From NCBI GenBank assembly GCA_944389615.1, contig CALXNA010000015.1:1-64000 (forward strand): DNA of 64,000 nt. The letters are read 5' to 3'. Position numbers and translations under genes: made by a program. Below are positions 18,475 to 27,276 of the stretch, one piece after another (within the stretch, counting starts at the first letter, position 1; each line of letters opens with the position of its first letter). The notes beneath the pieces are model-generated. The model did not search any database. It had not been told where the DNA came from and saw nothing but the letters and a program-made list of their open reading frames with translations. This DNA comes from an uncultured Anaerobiospirillum sp. Lineage in GTDB: Bacteria > Pseudomonadota > Gammaproteobacteria > Enterobacterales > Succinivibrionaceae.

Positions 18475-18607
18475 GCGTGCTGCGTGCGCTGCGCGCAAAT
18501 GCGCCGCGGCTTACGCACTGTGCCGCGTCGCGTAAACGCGCGCTAACGCTGCGCCCTAAGCGCCGTAAGGCGCCGGGCGCTGCTACAACAACGAGGTCAG
18601 GACAGAA

Positions 18608-19486
18608 GTGGGAGCGAACCAAACGCGTGCGTATCAACCGCGCGCTCGCAAACGCCGCAGTCGAGGCAGCTTCTTGCTGGGACTGGTGGTGCTAGCGCTC
18701 AGCGTGGTGGCAAGCTACCAGCTCTTTGTTTTGGCCTATAACTTTACGCGGGATGAGCACACCTTTCCGGTCGCGCGCGTCGTCATCTTAGGTGAGCTCA
18801 AATACATCACGCGAGAGGAGATCGCCGCCACCGTGGGCAAGATTGCCGGAGGCAAGAATCTGGTGACCTTAGACCTTGCACGCCTGCACAATGCCCTCGT
18901 GCAGATGCCGTGGATGGCGCAGGTCGCGGTACAAAAGCGCTTTCCTGATACCATTGTGGTGCAGGCCCATGAGCACAGCCCTTCGGCGCGCTGGCGCACT
19001 TCGGGCGTGTACGATAATACGACCGACAGCGTGTTCTATCCTGATATGCGCGACGTCGATGATCTGCGCCTCGTCATGTTAAGCGCGCCACACGATAGCC
19101 TCGCCGGTGAGCTCTACCAGCATGCGGCGCAATTTATTGCCTTGTGCCAACATACGCCGTACCTCATCAAGGAAGTGCATCTTGATGCGGTGCGCGGCTA
19201 TCGCATTGCGCTCGAAGGTGACGTTTGGCTGATTTTAGGGCGCGAGACCAGCCCCAAGCTGCCCCTGATCCGTCTCAAGCGCTTCTTGCAGGCCTTTCCG
19301 CAGACTAAGCTTAAGCTCAGCGAGATCTCATACGTCGACCTGCGCTATGACAATGGCTTTGCCGTCGGCGAGCGCGACCCCAATTACAACGGGGTTACCG
19401 GCACCACCACCACGCAGGAGACAGAGCAAGAAAATAGTGCTGCGGGGCAAGGGGACGCGGCGCCGAATGCTGCGCCTGCGGACTGA
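18608..19486 (+). CDS. ftsQ: Cell division protein FtsQ
   Basis: FtsQ is the bitopic scaffold of the FtsQLB complex. The 292-aa product has a basic cytoplasmic N-terminus (RARKRRSR), one membrane segment (about 22-44), a POTRA domain starting at FPVARVVILGELKYITREEI, and the beta domain with KRFPDTIVVQAHEHSPSARW and YVDLRYDNGFAV. The extreme C-terminus is Thr/Gln/Ala-rich. It starts with GTG (18608). Identity rests on fold-like motifs and its place between murC and ftsA. Confidence 0.92.
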   Translation: MGANQTRAYQPRARKRRSRGSFLLGLVVLALSVVASYQLFVLAYNFTRDEHTFPVARVVILGELKYITREEIAATVGKIAGGKNLVTLDLARLHNALVQMPWMAQVAVQKRFPDTIVVQAHEHSPSARWRTSGVYDNTTDSVFYPDMRDVDDLRLVMLSAPHDSLAGELYQHAAQFIALCQHTPYLIKEVHLDAVRGYRIALEGDVWLILGRETSPKLPLIRLKRFLQAFPQTKLKLSEISYVDLRYDNGFAVGERDPNYNGVTGTTTTQETEQENSAAGQGDAAPNAAPAD

Positions 19487-19623
19487 GGCTTGGGGTATGA
19501 TGATGCCGCGTCTTGCGCGGCTGGGCCGTAATATGCTGGGTCAAGTCTAAGGCAAGAGGGCGGCAGGGCGTAAGGCGCACGGCGCAGGGCGTGAGGCCAT
19601 GCAGGGTTTGGGTTGAGGAGCGG

Positions 19624-21003
19624 ATGATGTCCTTTTTTTTCTCGAAGAAGAGTGCAGCGGCGCAAGAGGACGAAAATCAAGATGCCTTGGTGGCGCTTGA
19701 TATCGGATCCACTAAGATTCGCTTGATCGCAGGCGAGGTCAATGATGGCGACGTCTTGACCGTGACCTACTACGCCGAGTGCCCGTCGCAGGGCATGGAC
19801 AATGGCGCGATCACCGATCTGCGTAAGCTCTCGAACCAAGTGGCGCTGCTTGTGGCTGACTACAAGGAGAATGGGCGCGAGTTCACCCACTGCTACATCG
19901 GCATTGCCGGGCGCTACATCCAATCGGCCAACTTGCAAGGTGGCACGGTGGTGCCGACCCATATCGTCACCGAAGCTGATCGCGAGCACGCCATTGAAAA
20001 CGCGGCGGCCAACCGCATCGGTGAGTATCAGCGCATCATCCACATTATTCCGCAGAATTACCAGATTGCCGATACCCGCGAGATCACTAACCCCATTGAC
20101 CTCAGTGCCCAGCGCTTGGATGTCAATATCCACGCCATCACCTGCGATGAGGATCAAGAGCAGAACCTGCGCCGGGCCATCAGCTCAACCTCGGGCGACA
20201 TCCACGTCGACCATGTGATCTTCAATGGCATTGCCGCGGCGGACGCAGTCTTAAGCGAAGAGGACAAAGCCATTGGCGTGTGCCTCGTCGACTGGGGCGG
20301 GGGGGCGATCAATGTGGCGCTCTATGACAAGTCCTGTCTCGTGCACACCTTCGGCATCGATTATGGTGGCGCCAACATCACGCGCGACATCGCCACGCGC
20401 TTTGGTCTGCCGCTGGCAACGGCCGACTTCTTAAAGCGCAACTATGGCGTGGCCCACCCGAACTTACTGCCTGAGCAGGAGCGGGTGCAGAAGCTCCAAG
20501 TGCCGCTCGATCCGCGTAACCCCAAGTACATGACCTATGTCTCCATGGGGGATCTTGCCAGCACCATTGCCATCAGCATGATCGACACCTTCCAGCTGAT
20601 TCATCAGCACATCGAGAACTTCAAGAGCAAGCAGAACCTGCACCTGACCTTAGGGGGCGGCTATGTCTTCACCGGGGGCGTGACCAATATGCGGGGCTTC
20701 AAGCCCCTTGCCGCGAGCAAGCTCGGCGTCAACGGGGTCAAGGCGAAGGTGCAGATCGGCACGCCGCGCTCGGTCGAGTGCAACTTCAACCAAGTGCTGC
20801 CCGCCGAGGTCAGCGCCAATGACTTGAGCACCAGCCTCCTGTGCCCAAGTGGCGCCACCGCGATTGGCCTGCTGCGCTTTGGCCACGCGCTCAAAGAAGA
20901 GGAGCATCGGCGCTACAACCTGCAAAACGACCGTCGCCACAGCAACAGCACCTTAGCCAAGCTCTACCACTGGGGCCGCAATTGGCTCTCAGGCGAGCTC
21001 TAA
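19624..21003 (+). CDS. ftsA: Cell division actin homologue FtsA
   Basis: FtsA anchors FtsZ filaments to the membrane and recruits later divisome proteins. From ATG 19624 (GAGGAGCGG ahead) it is 459 aa; an in-frame extension to 19513 lacks similarity and is rejected. Phosphate loop 1 is VALDIGSTKIRLIAGEV. Phosphate loop 2 reads LVDWGGGAINVALYD, where most FtsA proteins have a Thr after the glycines. IDYGGANITRDIA, GGGYVFTGGVTNMRGF and the C-terminal amphipathic helix KLYHWGRNWLSGEL support the call. It lies just upstream of ftsZ. Confidence 0.94.
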   Translation: MMSFFFSKKSAAAQEDENQDALVALDIGSTKIRLIAGEVNDGDVLTVTYYAECPSQGMDNGAITDLRKLSNQVALLVADYKENGREFTHCYIGIAGRYIQSANLQGGTVVPTHIVTEADREHAIENAAANRIGEYQRIIHIIPQNYQIADTREITNPIDLSAQRLDVNIHAITCDEDQEQNLRRAISSTSGDIHVDHVIFNGIAAADAVLSEEDKAIGVCLVDWGGGAINVALYDKSCLVHTFGIDYGGANITRDIATRFGLPLATADFLKRNYGVAHPNLLPEQERVQKLQVPLDPRNPKYMTYVSMGDLASTIAISMIDTFQLIHQHIENFKSKQNLHLTLGGGYVFTGGVTNMRGFKPLAASKLGVNGVKAKVQIGTPRSVECNFNQVLPAEVSANDLSTSLLCPSGATAIGLLRFGHALKEEEHRRYNLQNDRRHSNSTLAKLYHWGRNWLSGEL

Positions 21004-21496
21004 CGGCCTCAGCACTAACTTGCGCACGGCCACCTGCGCCGGGGCGGCGCACCAGATGCGGCGGCGGAACTTGGGGCAGGTGGGGACAAAAGCGCAGCGC
21101 TATAAATGCGATCGCGGCGGCAGGCTGGCGTCTAACTTGTCAGACAGGTGAGAAATTTGGCATGGGGTGGCGGGGCGGCGCTGCGGCGGGCGCAGCCGTG
21201 GCCCGTGTCTTATGTTCAATCGCGCCGGAGCGCCGCGGTGCGCGCGCGCGCCCAGAGCCTGCGTGCGGAGATCTGCCCCACGTGCGGAGATCTGCCCTGT
21301 GTGCGTGCAAGCTTGGTACGTAAGGTGCTTGCCTCACCAACATAGGCTGTCTTAAAAGTTGCTAATTCCTTGTGCGATAGGGCTTGACAAGGCCGCGCCG
21401 TACTGGGGTAGGGTATGCTATTTTTGGGCTTTTGAGGGTATAATACAGCCGTCTTCAGATAAGTTAGATGCACAGTACCTTACTTCGGGAGTTTCA
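21004..21496. other. ftsA-ftsZ intergenic region
   Basis: 493 bases without a gene. A partial tandem repeat (GTGCGGAGATCTGCCC twice, near 21264-21300) is followed by a less GC-rich stretch with ftsZ promoter-like sequences (TTGACA 21384-21389, TATAAT 21439-21444). The frame open upstream of ftsZ (21359) has no family similarity. Confidence 0.5.
21439..21444 (+). promoter_or_regulatory. Probable ftsZ -10 box
   Basis: A perfect TATAAT preceded by GAGGG. The -35 region at the right distance is weak, while a good TTGACA at 21384 is too far away. A transcript would start near 21451, about 46 bases before ftsZ. Confidence 0.5.
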
Positions 21497-22870
21497 ATGG
21501 ACGAGCATTTTTCTGTAGAGTCAGTAACGCCAAATGCTACTGCAAATAGTGAGTCTGCTGGCATCCACTTCGCCAAAGACTGCGTGATCAGAGTTCTGGG
21601 CGTCGGTGGTGGTGGCGGTAACTCGCTCCAGCACATGATCAACCAGAGCTTGAGTGGCGTTGAGTTCATTGCGGTGAACACCGACTCACAAGCACTCAAT
21701 CGCTCCACCGCTCCGTTGAAGGTTCAGATTGGCGTTAAGCTCACCAATGGTCTGGGCGCAGGCTGCGACCCAAACAAGGGGCGTAAGGCGGCTGAAGAGA
21801 GTAAGGACGACGTCAAGAAACTCCTGCAAGGCTCGGACTTGGTCTTCATCACGGCTGGTATGGGCGGCGGTACTGGTACTGGCGCAGCCCCGATCATTGC
21901 CGAGATTGCCAAGGAGACTGGTGCACTAACGATCGCGGTGGTAACGAAGCCATTCAACTTCGAGGGTAAGCGTCACCGCATCAACGCCGAAGCTGGTATT
22001 ACCGAGCTCTCCAAGCACGTAGATTCCCTGATTGTCATTGACAACAACAAGCTCTTACAGAACTTGGGTGCTAACATCTCCATCGTCAACGCCTTCAACG
22101 AGGCCAACGATGTGCTGCTCAATGCCGTCAAGGGCATCACCGACTCCATCAGTGCACCTGGCTTCATCAACCTCGACTTCTCGGACGTCTTGACCATCAT
22201 GAAGGGTCGTGGCCATGCCATGATCGGTAATGGCGTCGGTCAAGGTGCCAACTTCGTCGAAGACGCGGTTCAGCGTGCCATTCACTCGCCGCTGGTCGAT
22301 CAGGTCGACATCAAGAGCGCCACGGGCCTCTTGGTCAACGCTCGCGTCAATCGCAACTTCCCAATTGCTAAGTGGGATCAGATCAACCGCGAGATTCAGA
22401 ACTACGCTGACGAGGAAGCCGACTGCAAGTACGGTATCGTCTTTGATGATCAGATTGCTGAAGACCAGATCGTCATCACCATTCTCATCACGGGTATCTC
22501 CGGGGGCGAGTCGCCTAAGAACGAGAACCCAGCTGCTGCCCTGCGCTCGAGCGCCAACACGCGCCGCAACAATCCGCAGCTGAGCAACGACCAGAGCTTT
22601 TTCCGTACCGATAACTACCCGCAGGCGGCCGCTCGTCCGGCTATGCCACAGGGAGCTCCACAGCAGCGTCCTGCCTCCATGGCCCCGGGTGCGATGCCGC
22701 AAGGCCAAATGGATCCACGCATGCGTCCTAACATGTCGGCCGCGCCAATCGGTGGTATGCCCAACCACTACAACAACGGCATGGAGCAAAAGGAAGTGCA
22801 AGTGCCAGGGCAGGTCAACGACGACGATTGGCAGAACGATATGCCTCAGATTTTCCGCAAGAAGGTCTAA
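21497..22870 (+). CDS. ftsZ: Cell division GTPase FtsZ
   Basis: FtsZ is the tubulin homologue that forms the Z ring. From ATG 21497 (GGGAG ahead) it is 457 aa. The tubulin signature GGGTGTG is at 123-129, with VGGGGGNSLQHM for nucleotide binding, KPFNFEGKRH, and the T7-loop segment FINLDFSDVLTIM. After the globular domain comes a Met/Pro/Gln/Ala-rich linker and a C-terminal peptide DWQNDMPQIFRKKV. This differs from the E. coli tip but keeps the hydrophobic-P-x-x-FRK pattern that binds FtsA/ZipA. A hairpin follows the stop. Confidence 0.97.
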   Translation: MDEHFSVESVTPNATANSESAGIHFAKDCVIRVLGVGGGGGNSLQHMINQSLSGVEFIAVNTDSQALNRSTAPLKVQIGVKLTNGLGAGCDPNKGRKAAEESKDDVKKLLQGSDLVFITAGMGGGTGTGAAPIIAEIAKETGALTIAVVTKPFNFEGKRHRINAEAGITELSKHVDSLIVIDNNKLLQNLGANISIVNAFNEANDVLLNAVKGITDSISAPGFINLDFSDVLTIMKGRGHAMIGNGVGQGANFVEDAVQRAIHSPLVDQVDIKSATGLLVNARVNRNFPIAKWDQINREIQNYADEEADCKYGIVFDDQIAEDQIVITILITGISGGESPKNENPAAALRSSANTRRNNPQLSNDQSFFRTDNYPQAAARPAMPQGAPQQRPASMAPGAMPQGQMDPRMRPNMSAAPIGGMPNHYNNGMEQKEVQVPGQVNDDDWQNDMPQIFRKKV

Positions 22871-22891
22871 CCTCTTAGCCTTCGCGGTCAG

Positions 22892-22932
22892 CAACAAGCC
22901 AGTGCAGGAGCGCTCCTGCTCTGGCTTTGTTG
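22892..22932 (+). terminator. Stem-loop after ftsZ
   Basis: CAACAAGCCAG pairs with CTGGCTTTGTTG around an inner GCAGGAGCGCTCCTGC stem. Only a short T-rich stretch (GTCTTT) follows, so termination is likely but not certain. Confidence 0.6.
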
Positions 22933-23099
22933 TCTTTGGAGACAGCTCAATGGGTTGTATCTATGGATCCGCAATCACCACGTCGGCCCCACCATCACCC
23001 CGTCACTCCACCGGCCTTCACCGTGGCTGCCCTCAAGGTCAGCTGAGCCTCTAAGGAGCAGATCCGGCGTGACCTCAGGTGGCGTGCTGTCCCACTGCG

Positions 23100-23151
23100 G
23101 CGGCCCGCCCGCCCAACCCCAGCCCGGGCTGGGGTTGGGCGGGCGGGCCGC
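23100..23151. repeat. 52-bp perfect palindrome
   Basis: Positions 23100-23125 are exactly the reverse complement of 23126-23151, with no loop or mismatch. The left half with its upstream flank (23091-23125) matches 11-45 of the window with one mismatch. It could form a cruciform in DNA or a very stable RNA hairpin. Confidence 0.95.
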
Positions 23152-23395
23152 GGGTGCGCGTCAGGAGACGCTCAGGATCGGGCCACTTGGGTCGCATCAG
23201 GCTGCGGGCCACTGCGCGTTTCTGCCATCTATGCTGCGGCTGCGCTTGCCGCTTGCCGTCCCACGCTCCGGGCCGGTCGGTGGGTCTCTATGGAAAAGGG
23301 TTGACGTTGACCTTGCGCACAGTCAGGAGCGAACCTCCGGGGGCGGCCGCTGCGGTGTAGCCTTAAGTTGCGTAAGCCTAAACTGCGCGGCCCAC

Positions 23396-23604
23396 CCGCC
23401 CAACCATACCCATAAACTTAAGGATTGGCTTAAATAAGCACTTTCCTTGAATATCTTAAATTTCGCGGGCCCATGACGCTTTATGTGGAGCCCGCTTGAA
23501 AAGGGCCTTTCATAGAACACAGGGCGGAATAAGATATTCAAGCGACATGGCATTTGACCGCATACTTATGGGATTCCTTAAGTTTATGGGCATGCCGCCC
23601 AACC
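23396..23604. mobile_element. Nested inverted-repeat element, MITE candidate
   Basis: Outer arms CCCATAAACTTAAGGA (23409-23424) and its exact reverse complement (23575-23590) enclose inner arms CTTGAATATCTTA (23446-23458) and its exact complement (23530-23542). A GCGGGC/GCCCGC stem lies in the centre. The element is more AT-rich than its surroundings and is bracketed by 10-bp direct repeats CCGCCCAACC (23396-23405 and 23595-23604). No coding capacity is seen. The direct repeats belong to a motif common nearby, so a target duplication is not proven. Confidence 0.5.
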
Positions 23605-23857
23605 CCAGCCACGGCCGGGCTGTTCCGCATTCCGCGGCCGCGCACAGCCCACGGATGACGGCCCTGCGCATGGCGGCGAGAGCTAAGGCTGCGCTAGGTT
23701 TGGAGTGGTATGGTAGCGCTAGGGACAGCTTGTCTGACTGGCCGTTAAGGCCGGGGAAGGCCGCAGGTCGGGCCCGGGATGGGCCACTGGCCACGACCCT
23801 GACAAAATGCCGGTTTTTGCACGTAAGAATTTTTTGATAGACCGCACAAATTGGGGC

Positions 23858-23886
23858 TTGACAGCACCTATTTGCGGTAAAATAAC
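23858..23886 (+). promoter_or_regulatory. Probable lpxC promoter
   Basis: A perfect TTGACA (23858-23863) is followed by an AT-rich block with TAAAAT (23878-23883) and AATAAC (23881-23886, 17-base spacing). The exact -10 is uncertain. The leader to lpxC would be about 180 bases. Confidence 0.5.
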
Positions 23887-24025
23887 CTTAGTTATTACAA
23901 AGCGGTTCTGCGTGAGGCTTTCTGCCTTGCTGGAGCGCTTGAGTCCCGGTGGGACTTGGGGTTGGGTTGCAGCTGCGCTGTGACCTTGGGCTGGCTTGGA
24001 GCTACCCATCTTTCTCTTTTCGATT

Positions 24026-24075
24026 GGAGGCGGCGCTTGCGCCCACATTGAGGGTTGGTGCGCCGGTTTTTGATG
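24026..24075 (+). promoter_or_regulatory. lpxC translation start with stem between SD and ATG
   Basis: GGAGG (24026-24030) is directly followed by CGGCGC (24031-24036), which can pair with GCGCCG (24060-24065). GTTTTTG and ATG (24073) follow. Stem and flanks are identical to those at murD, while the loop is 23 instead of 35 bases and of unlike sequence. Confidence 0.6.
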
Positions 24076-25023
24076 ATTTTTCAGCGAACCATCAAAGAAG
24101 CGGTTTCTGCTACGGGCATTGGCCTGCACTCAGGTTCCAAGGTGGAAGTCACCTTCCGTCCCGCCCCAGCTAATACCGGTATTATCTACACCCGTACGGA
24201 TCTCACTCCGCCGGTTTCCATCAAGTGCGCTCCGGAGGCGGTACGCGATACCCAGCTGTGCACGGCTCTCGTCAACCTCGATGGCGTGCGCATCTCCACG
24301 GTCGAGCACTTAACGGCTGCGTTAAGCGCCATGGGCATCGATAACCTCTTCATCGACGTCAATGCGCCGGAGCTGCCAGTCATGGACGGTTCGGCTCAGC
24401 CTTTCATTTACCTGCTGGAGTCGGTTGGGGTTGAAGAGCTGCCATACGCAAAGCAATTCATCCACTTAAAGCGCCCAGTGCGGGTCGAAGATGGCGACAA
24501 GTGGGCTGAGCTCACCCCAAGCGATGGCTTTAGCCTCGACCTGACCATCGACTTTAACCACCCGGCGATGGAGCGCGAGCTGCAGCACTTCCACTTAGAC
24601 TTCTCGGGCCAGTCCTTTGTCAAGGAGCTTTCGCGTGCTCGTACCTTCTGCTTCATGCGTGACGTCGAGTACATGCACAGCCACAATCTGGCTTTAGGTG
24701 GCTCCCTTGAGAACGCTGTGGTCTTAGACGACTACCGTGTGATCAACCCAGAAGGTCTGCGCTATCCGAACGAGTTCGTTAAGCACAAGATGTTAGATGC
24801 CGTCGGTGACCTCTATATGAGCGGCCACAGCATCTTAGGTCAGTTCAAGGCCTACAAGACCGGCCACAAGCTCAACAACATGCTGCTGCGTGCCTTGCTC
24901 GCCGAGCAAGAGAACTATGAGCTGGTCACGATTGGCGCTCAGGCTCAGGGCAGCGAGTCGATCGACTTCTTGGGCCAAGACGCAACCCCAGCCTTGGCAG
25001 GCCACAAGCTGGTAGTCAGCTAA
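24073..25023 (+). CDS. lpxC: UDP-3-O-acyl-GlcNAc deacetylase LpxC
   Basis: LpxC is the zinc-dependent deacetylase that commits UDP-3-O-acyl-GlcNAc to lipid A synthesis. From ATG 24073 the product is 316 aa and starts [20 protein letters not shown], aligning with the E. coli start. Metal and catalytic motifs are present: [17 protein letters not shown], the MDGSAQPF block, [15 protein letters not shown], and [16 protein letters not shown] with the zinc His and Asp. As in E. coli it closes the dcw cluster. The frame is open to 24055, but the stem-loop and the alignment favour 24073. Confidence 0.96.
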   Translation: MIFQRTIKEAVSATGIGLHSGSKVEVTFRPAPANTGIIYTRTDLTPPVSIKCAPEAVRDTQLCTALVNLDGVRISTVEHLTAALSAMGIDNLFIDVNAPELPVMDGSAQPFIYLLESVGVEELPYAKQFIHLKRPVRVEDGDKWAELTPSDGFSLDLTIDFNHPAMERELQHFHLDFSGQSFVKELSRARTFCFMRDVEYMHSHNLALGGSLENAVVLDDYRVINPEGLRYPNEFVKHKMLDAVGDLYMSGHSILGQFKAYKTGHKLNNMLLRALLAEQENYELVTIGAQAQGSESIDFLGQDATPALAGHKLVVS

Positions 25024-25078
25024 GTAGGCGCAGCGCGCCGCTGCTTTTGGCATCGTGGGCCCCAGCCTGCGGGGACAT

Positions 25079-25119
25079 TAAGACCGTTGCGCAAGAGATT
25101 GCGAAGCGGTCTTATTGTA
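25079..25119 (+). terminator. Rho-independent terminator after lpxC
   Basis: TAAGACCG (25079-25086) pairs with CGGTCTTA (25107-25114), with further partial pairing inside, and is followed by a T-rich TTGTATT. Confidence 0.7.
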
Positions 25120-25308
25120 TTGATACCATAGCGGCCTTATAGTGGAAGGGCACGGCACAGGGGCTGCAAGTTAGTTGCAGGTGGTGGCAGCAACTGCAAG
25201 GCGCGGCAAGCGAGGTGACGCAGGTTGCGCTGCGCGGCACGCGTAGGCGGCTGCGCTGCCCAGAGCTGCAAGGGGTTGCACAGACGAGACAGGTCGGGGA
25301 AGTGAGGC

Positions 25309-26703
25309 ATGGCAAGAAAAAGAAGACAGCGCAAATCGGTCTTTGACCCGAAGTTGGTGCCGTCCAATCTGACACCGCCTCCGCCCCCCGATCTCAAGCT
25401 GCAAGTGCGCGGCACACCTGATAGCGGCTATCGCGTATGCACCTACTTGTCCTGCTGGCGCCCCGCGCCCAAGGGGGCCGATGGTAAGGCGCAGCGCCGC
25501 GGCTCAAGCATCTCAACCCATGTCGAGACGGTGGGTTACATCGAAAAGCACAAGCGCTCGGGTAAGATCATCTTTATGCCGGCCTTTTACTCCGAGGTCT
25601 CGGCACTGCGCTATTACGATGTCTACCGTGATTTTGACCATTGCACCTATCAGCTGCGCGCTGATTGGCGCGAAGTGTGGTATCTCACCGAGCGCGGGCT
25701 CTATGAGCCGCCTGAGGAGAGCCGTAACCTCAAAAAGGAGCTCTCGCGCCTGCGCAAGCTGGTGATGGCCAAAAAGCGCGCTGCCTTAAAGGGCATTGAT
25801 CTTGAGATCGACTTGGAGGCGCCGCCTCCGCCTGATCCTGAGGAGCTCGAGCGGGAGCGCCTCGAGCGCGAGCGCGAAGAGCGCCGCGCCCGCTGGCACA
25901 GCCAGCACACCTACAACCCTTATATGGTGGGCCATATCCCGACTACCGATGCTTTGGCCAAGGGCGTCTATCGCGCCGAAGAGCAAGATAACGGGCTGGT
26001 CGGTACTACCCTGACGGCCCAATTTGCCTTGGCCGTGGGCGAGCAGAGCGTCGCTCCCAACATCGTCCCAGCGATCGCCAAGGCCGGTAAGCGCGCCCCC
26101 AAGGCGGCGCAAGCCCCCGGCCCTGAGGCCTATTTGTCGCTGAGCGATGACCCCAATTCCGAATGGCATGCTGCGCTCAAGGTTAAGCCGGTCGCGCCCC
26201 CGCCGCCTGCGCCGTTTAATAGCGCGGAGCGAGAGTTTGCCCGGCCTGAGCGCCCAGTACCGCCGCAAGGCGAGCGCACTCAGTTCCGTGCTAATGCCTT
26301 GCAGGCCTCCTTGCTGCGCGCGGGCTCGATGAGCCTGACCGGCCTTAACATCAGCAACCCCGATCAAGAGGAGCTGGGTGATAATCCGCTGATGACGCCG
26401 GACGTAGCCAAAATCGCTGCCCGCTTTAAGGCCAAAGCTCAGGCTAAAGAGGACAAAGCCCAAGCCGTCAAGGATGCGGATAAGCCTACGGCTAAGCCTG
26501 CGGCTAAGCCTACACCGAAGGCCAAGTCGCCGAAGCTGCAGCCTAATCCTGAAGTTAAGCCCGAAGTTACGCCGCAGCTGAAGTCGAGCACCAAGTATCG
26601 CCCGAACTCGGCCTTACAGGGCACTTCGGTGCTCAATGTCGGTTCCCTGCGCCTGAAAGGTGCCATCATTACTAACCCGGATGCCGAAGAAGAGCAGGAA
26701 TAG
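25309..26703 (+). CDS. Unrecognised 464-aa protein upstream of ampD
   Basis: No family is recognised with confidence. Residues about 30-115 (YRVCTYLSCW ... VETVGYIEKHKRSGKIIFMP) recall the N-terminal segment found before the catalytic domain of some IS transposases, but no catalytic domain follows. Then come a charged helix (PPPDPEELERERLEREREER, about 167-190), a variable Pro/Ala region, and two related segments: FRANALQASLLRAGSMSLTG with LNISNPDQEE, and YRPNSALQGTSVLNVGSLRL with GAIITNPDAEEE at the very end. An Ala/Lys/Pro linker separates the two. No signal peptide. The stop is one base before the ampD start, so the two are probably cotranslated. Confidence 0.75.
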   Translation: MARKRRQRKSVFDPKLVPSNLTPPPPPDLKLQVRGTPDSGYRVCTYLSCWRPAPKGADGKAQRRGSSISTHVETVGYIEKHKRSGKIIFMPAFYSEVSALRYYDVYRDFDHCTYQLRADWREVWYLTERGLYEPPEESRNLKKELSRLRKLVMAKKRAALKGIDLEIDLEAPPPPDPEELERERLEREREERRARWHSQHTYNPYMVGHIPTTDALAKGVYRAEEQDNGLVGTTLTAQFALAVGEQSVAPNIVPAIAKAGKRAPKAAQAPGPEAYLSLSDDPNSEWHAALKVKPVAPPPPAPFNSAEREFARPERPVPPQGERTQFRANALQASLLRAGSMSLTGLNISNPDQEELGDNPLMTPDVAKIAARFKAKAQAKEDKAQAVKDADKPTAKPAAKPTPKAKSPKLQPNPEVKPEVTPQLKSSTKYRPNSALQGTSVLNVGSLRLKGAIITNPDAEEEQE

Positions 26704-26704
26704 C

Positions 26705-27253
26705 ATGTCAGCATTAAGCCTCGTGGCCGGTTGGCTCAATGGCCCCAGTGTGCGCCAAGTGCCCACCGCCAACTTCAATGTCCGCCCGCAGCATGAGATC
26801 TCCTTGGTCGTGATCCACTGTATCTCGCTGCCGCCTTATGAGTTTGGCGGGCCCTATGTCGATCAGCTTTTTACTCGCACCTTGGACGGCAACGCTCATC
26901 CGTACTTTAAGGACATTGCGCCTTTAGAGCTCTCAAGCCACCTCTTTATCAACCGTGACGGCGGCATCACCCAATACGTGTCCTTTTTAGACCGCGCGTG
27001 GCATGCTGGGCGCAGCTCCTATCGCGGGCAGCCTGAGTGCAATGACTACGGCATTGGCATTGAGCTTGAGGGTACCGACGACCAAGGTTTCACGGATGCT
27101 CAATATGACGCCTTAAACGCCATCCTGCCGCTGCTCTATGCTGCCTATCCGGACATTCAAGACCGCGTCGCCTCTCATAGTGAAGTCGCCCCCGGCCGCA
27201 AGACTGACCCGGGCCCGTACTTTGACTACCGTCGCATCGGCCTGCGCAGCTAA
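26705..27253 (+). CDS. ampD: 1,6-anhydro-MurNAc-L-alanine amidase AmpD
   Basis: AmpD is the cytoplasmic zinc amidase that splits anhydro-muropeptides during peptidoglycan recycling. From ATG 26705 it is 182 aa, the family length. It shows LVVIHCISLPPYEFGGPYVD, SSHLFINRDGGITQYV, RAWHAGRSSYRGQPECNDY, GIGIELEGTDDQGFTDAQYD and SHSEVAPGRKTDPGPYFDY. The zinc His of VIH, the His of SHSEVAP and the Asp of KTDPG are all kept. The start codon lies one base after the stop of the preceding gene. Confidence 0.97.
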   Translation: MSALSLVAGWLNGPSVRQVPTANFNVRPQHEISLVVIHCISLPPYEFGGPYVDQLFTRTLDGNAHPYFKDIAPLELSSHLFINRDGGITQYVSFLDRAWHAGRSSYRGQPECNDYGIGIELEGTDDQGFTDAQYDALNAILPLLYAAYPDIQDRVASHSEVAPGRKTDPGPYFDYRRIGLRS

Positions 27254-27276
27254 CCGCCCCGATAGGCCGGGTCGGT

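Larger units (their letters stand above)
22933..24072. other. ftsZ-lpxC intergenic region, repeat-rich
   Basis: No gene is supported. It holds a GGTCAGCTGAGCCTCTAAGG dispersed repeat (about 23035-23056), a 52-bp perfect palindrome, a nested inverted-repeat element, a further copy of the GC-rich repeat (about 23595-23625), the lpxC promoter and its leader. Reading frames crossing it have no recognisable motif and overlap on both strands. Confidence 0.6.

Noticed and set aside
21359..21496. N-terminal extension of FtsZ
   Set aside because: It spans the TATAAT promoter and lacks similarity; the family aligns from MDEHFSVES.
22955..23437. 160-aa open frame after ftsZ
   Set aside because: It runs through the 52-bp palindrome and GC-rich repeats; no motif, probably a by-product of GC-rich sequence.
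23858..24072. secM-like arrest gene near lpxC
   Set aside because: No reading frame with a signal peptide and arrest motif is present between ftsZ and lpxC or after lpxC.
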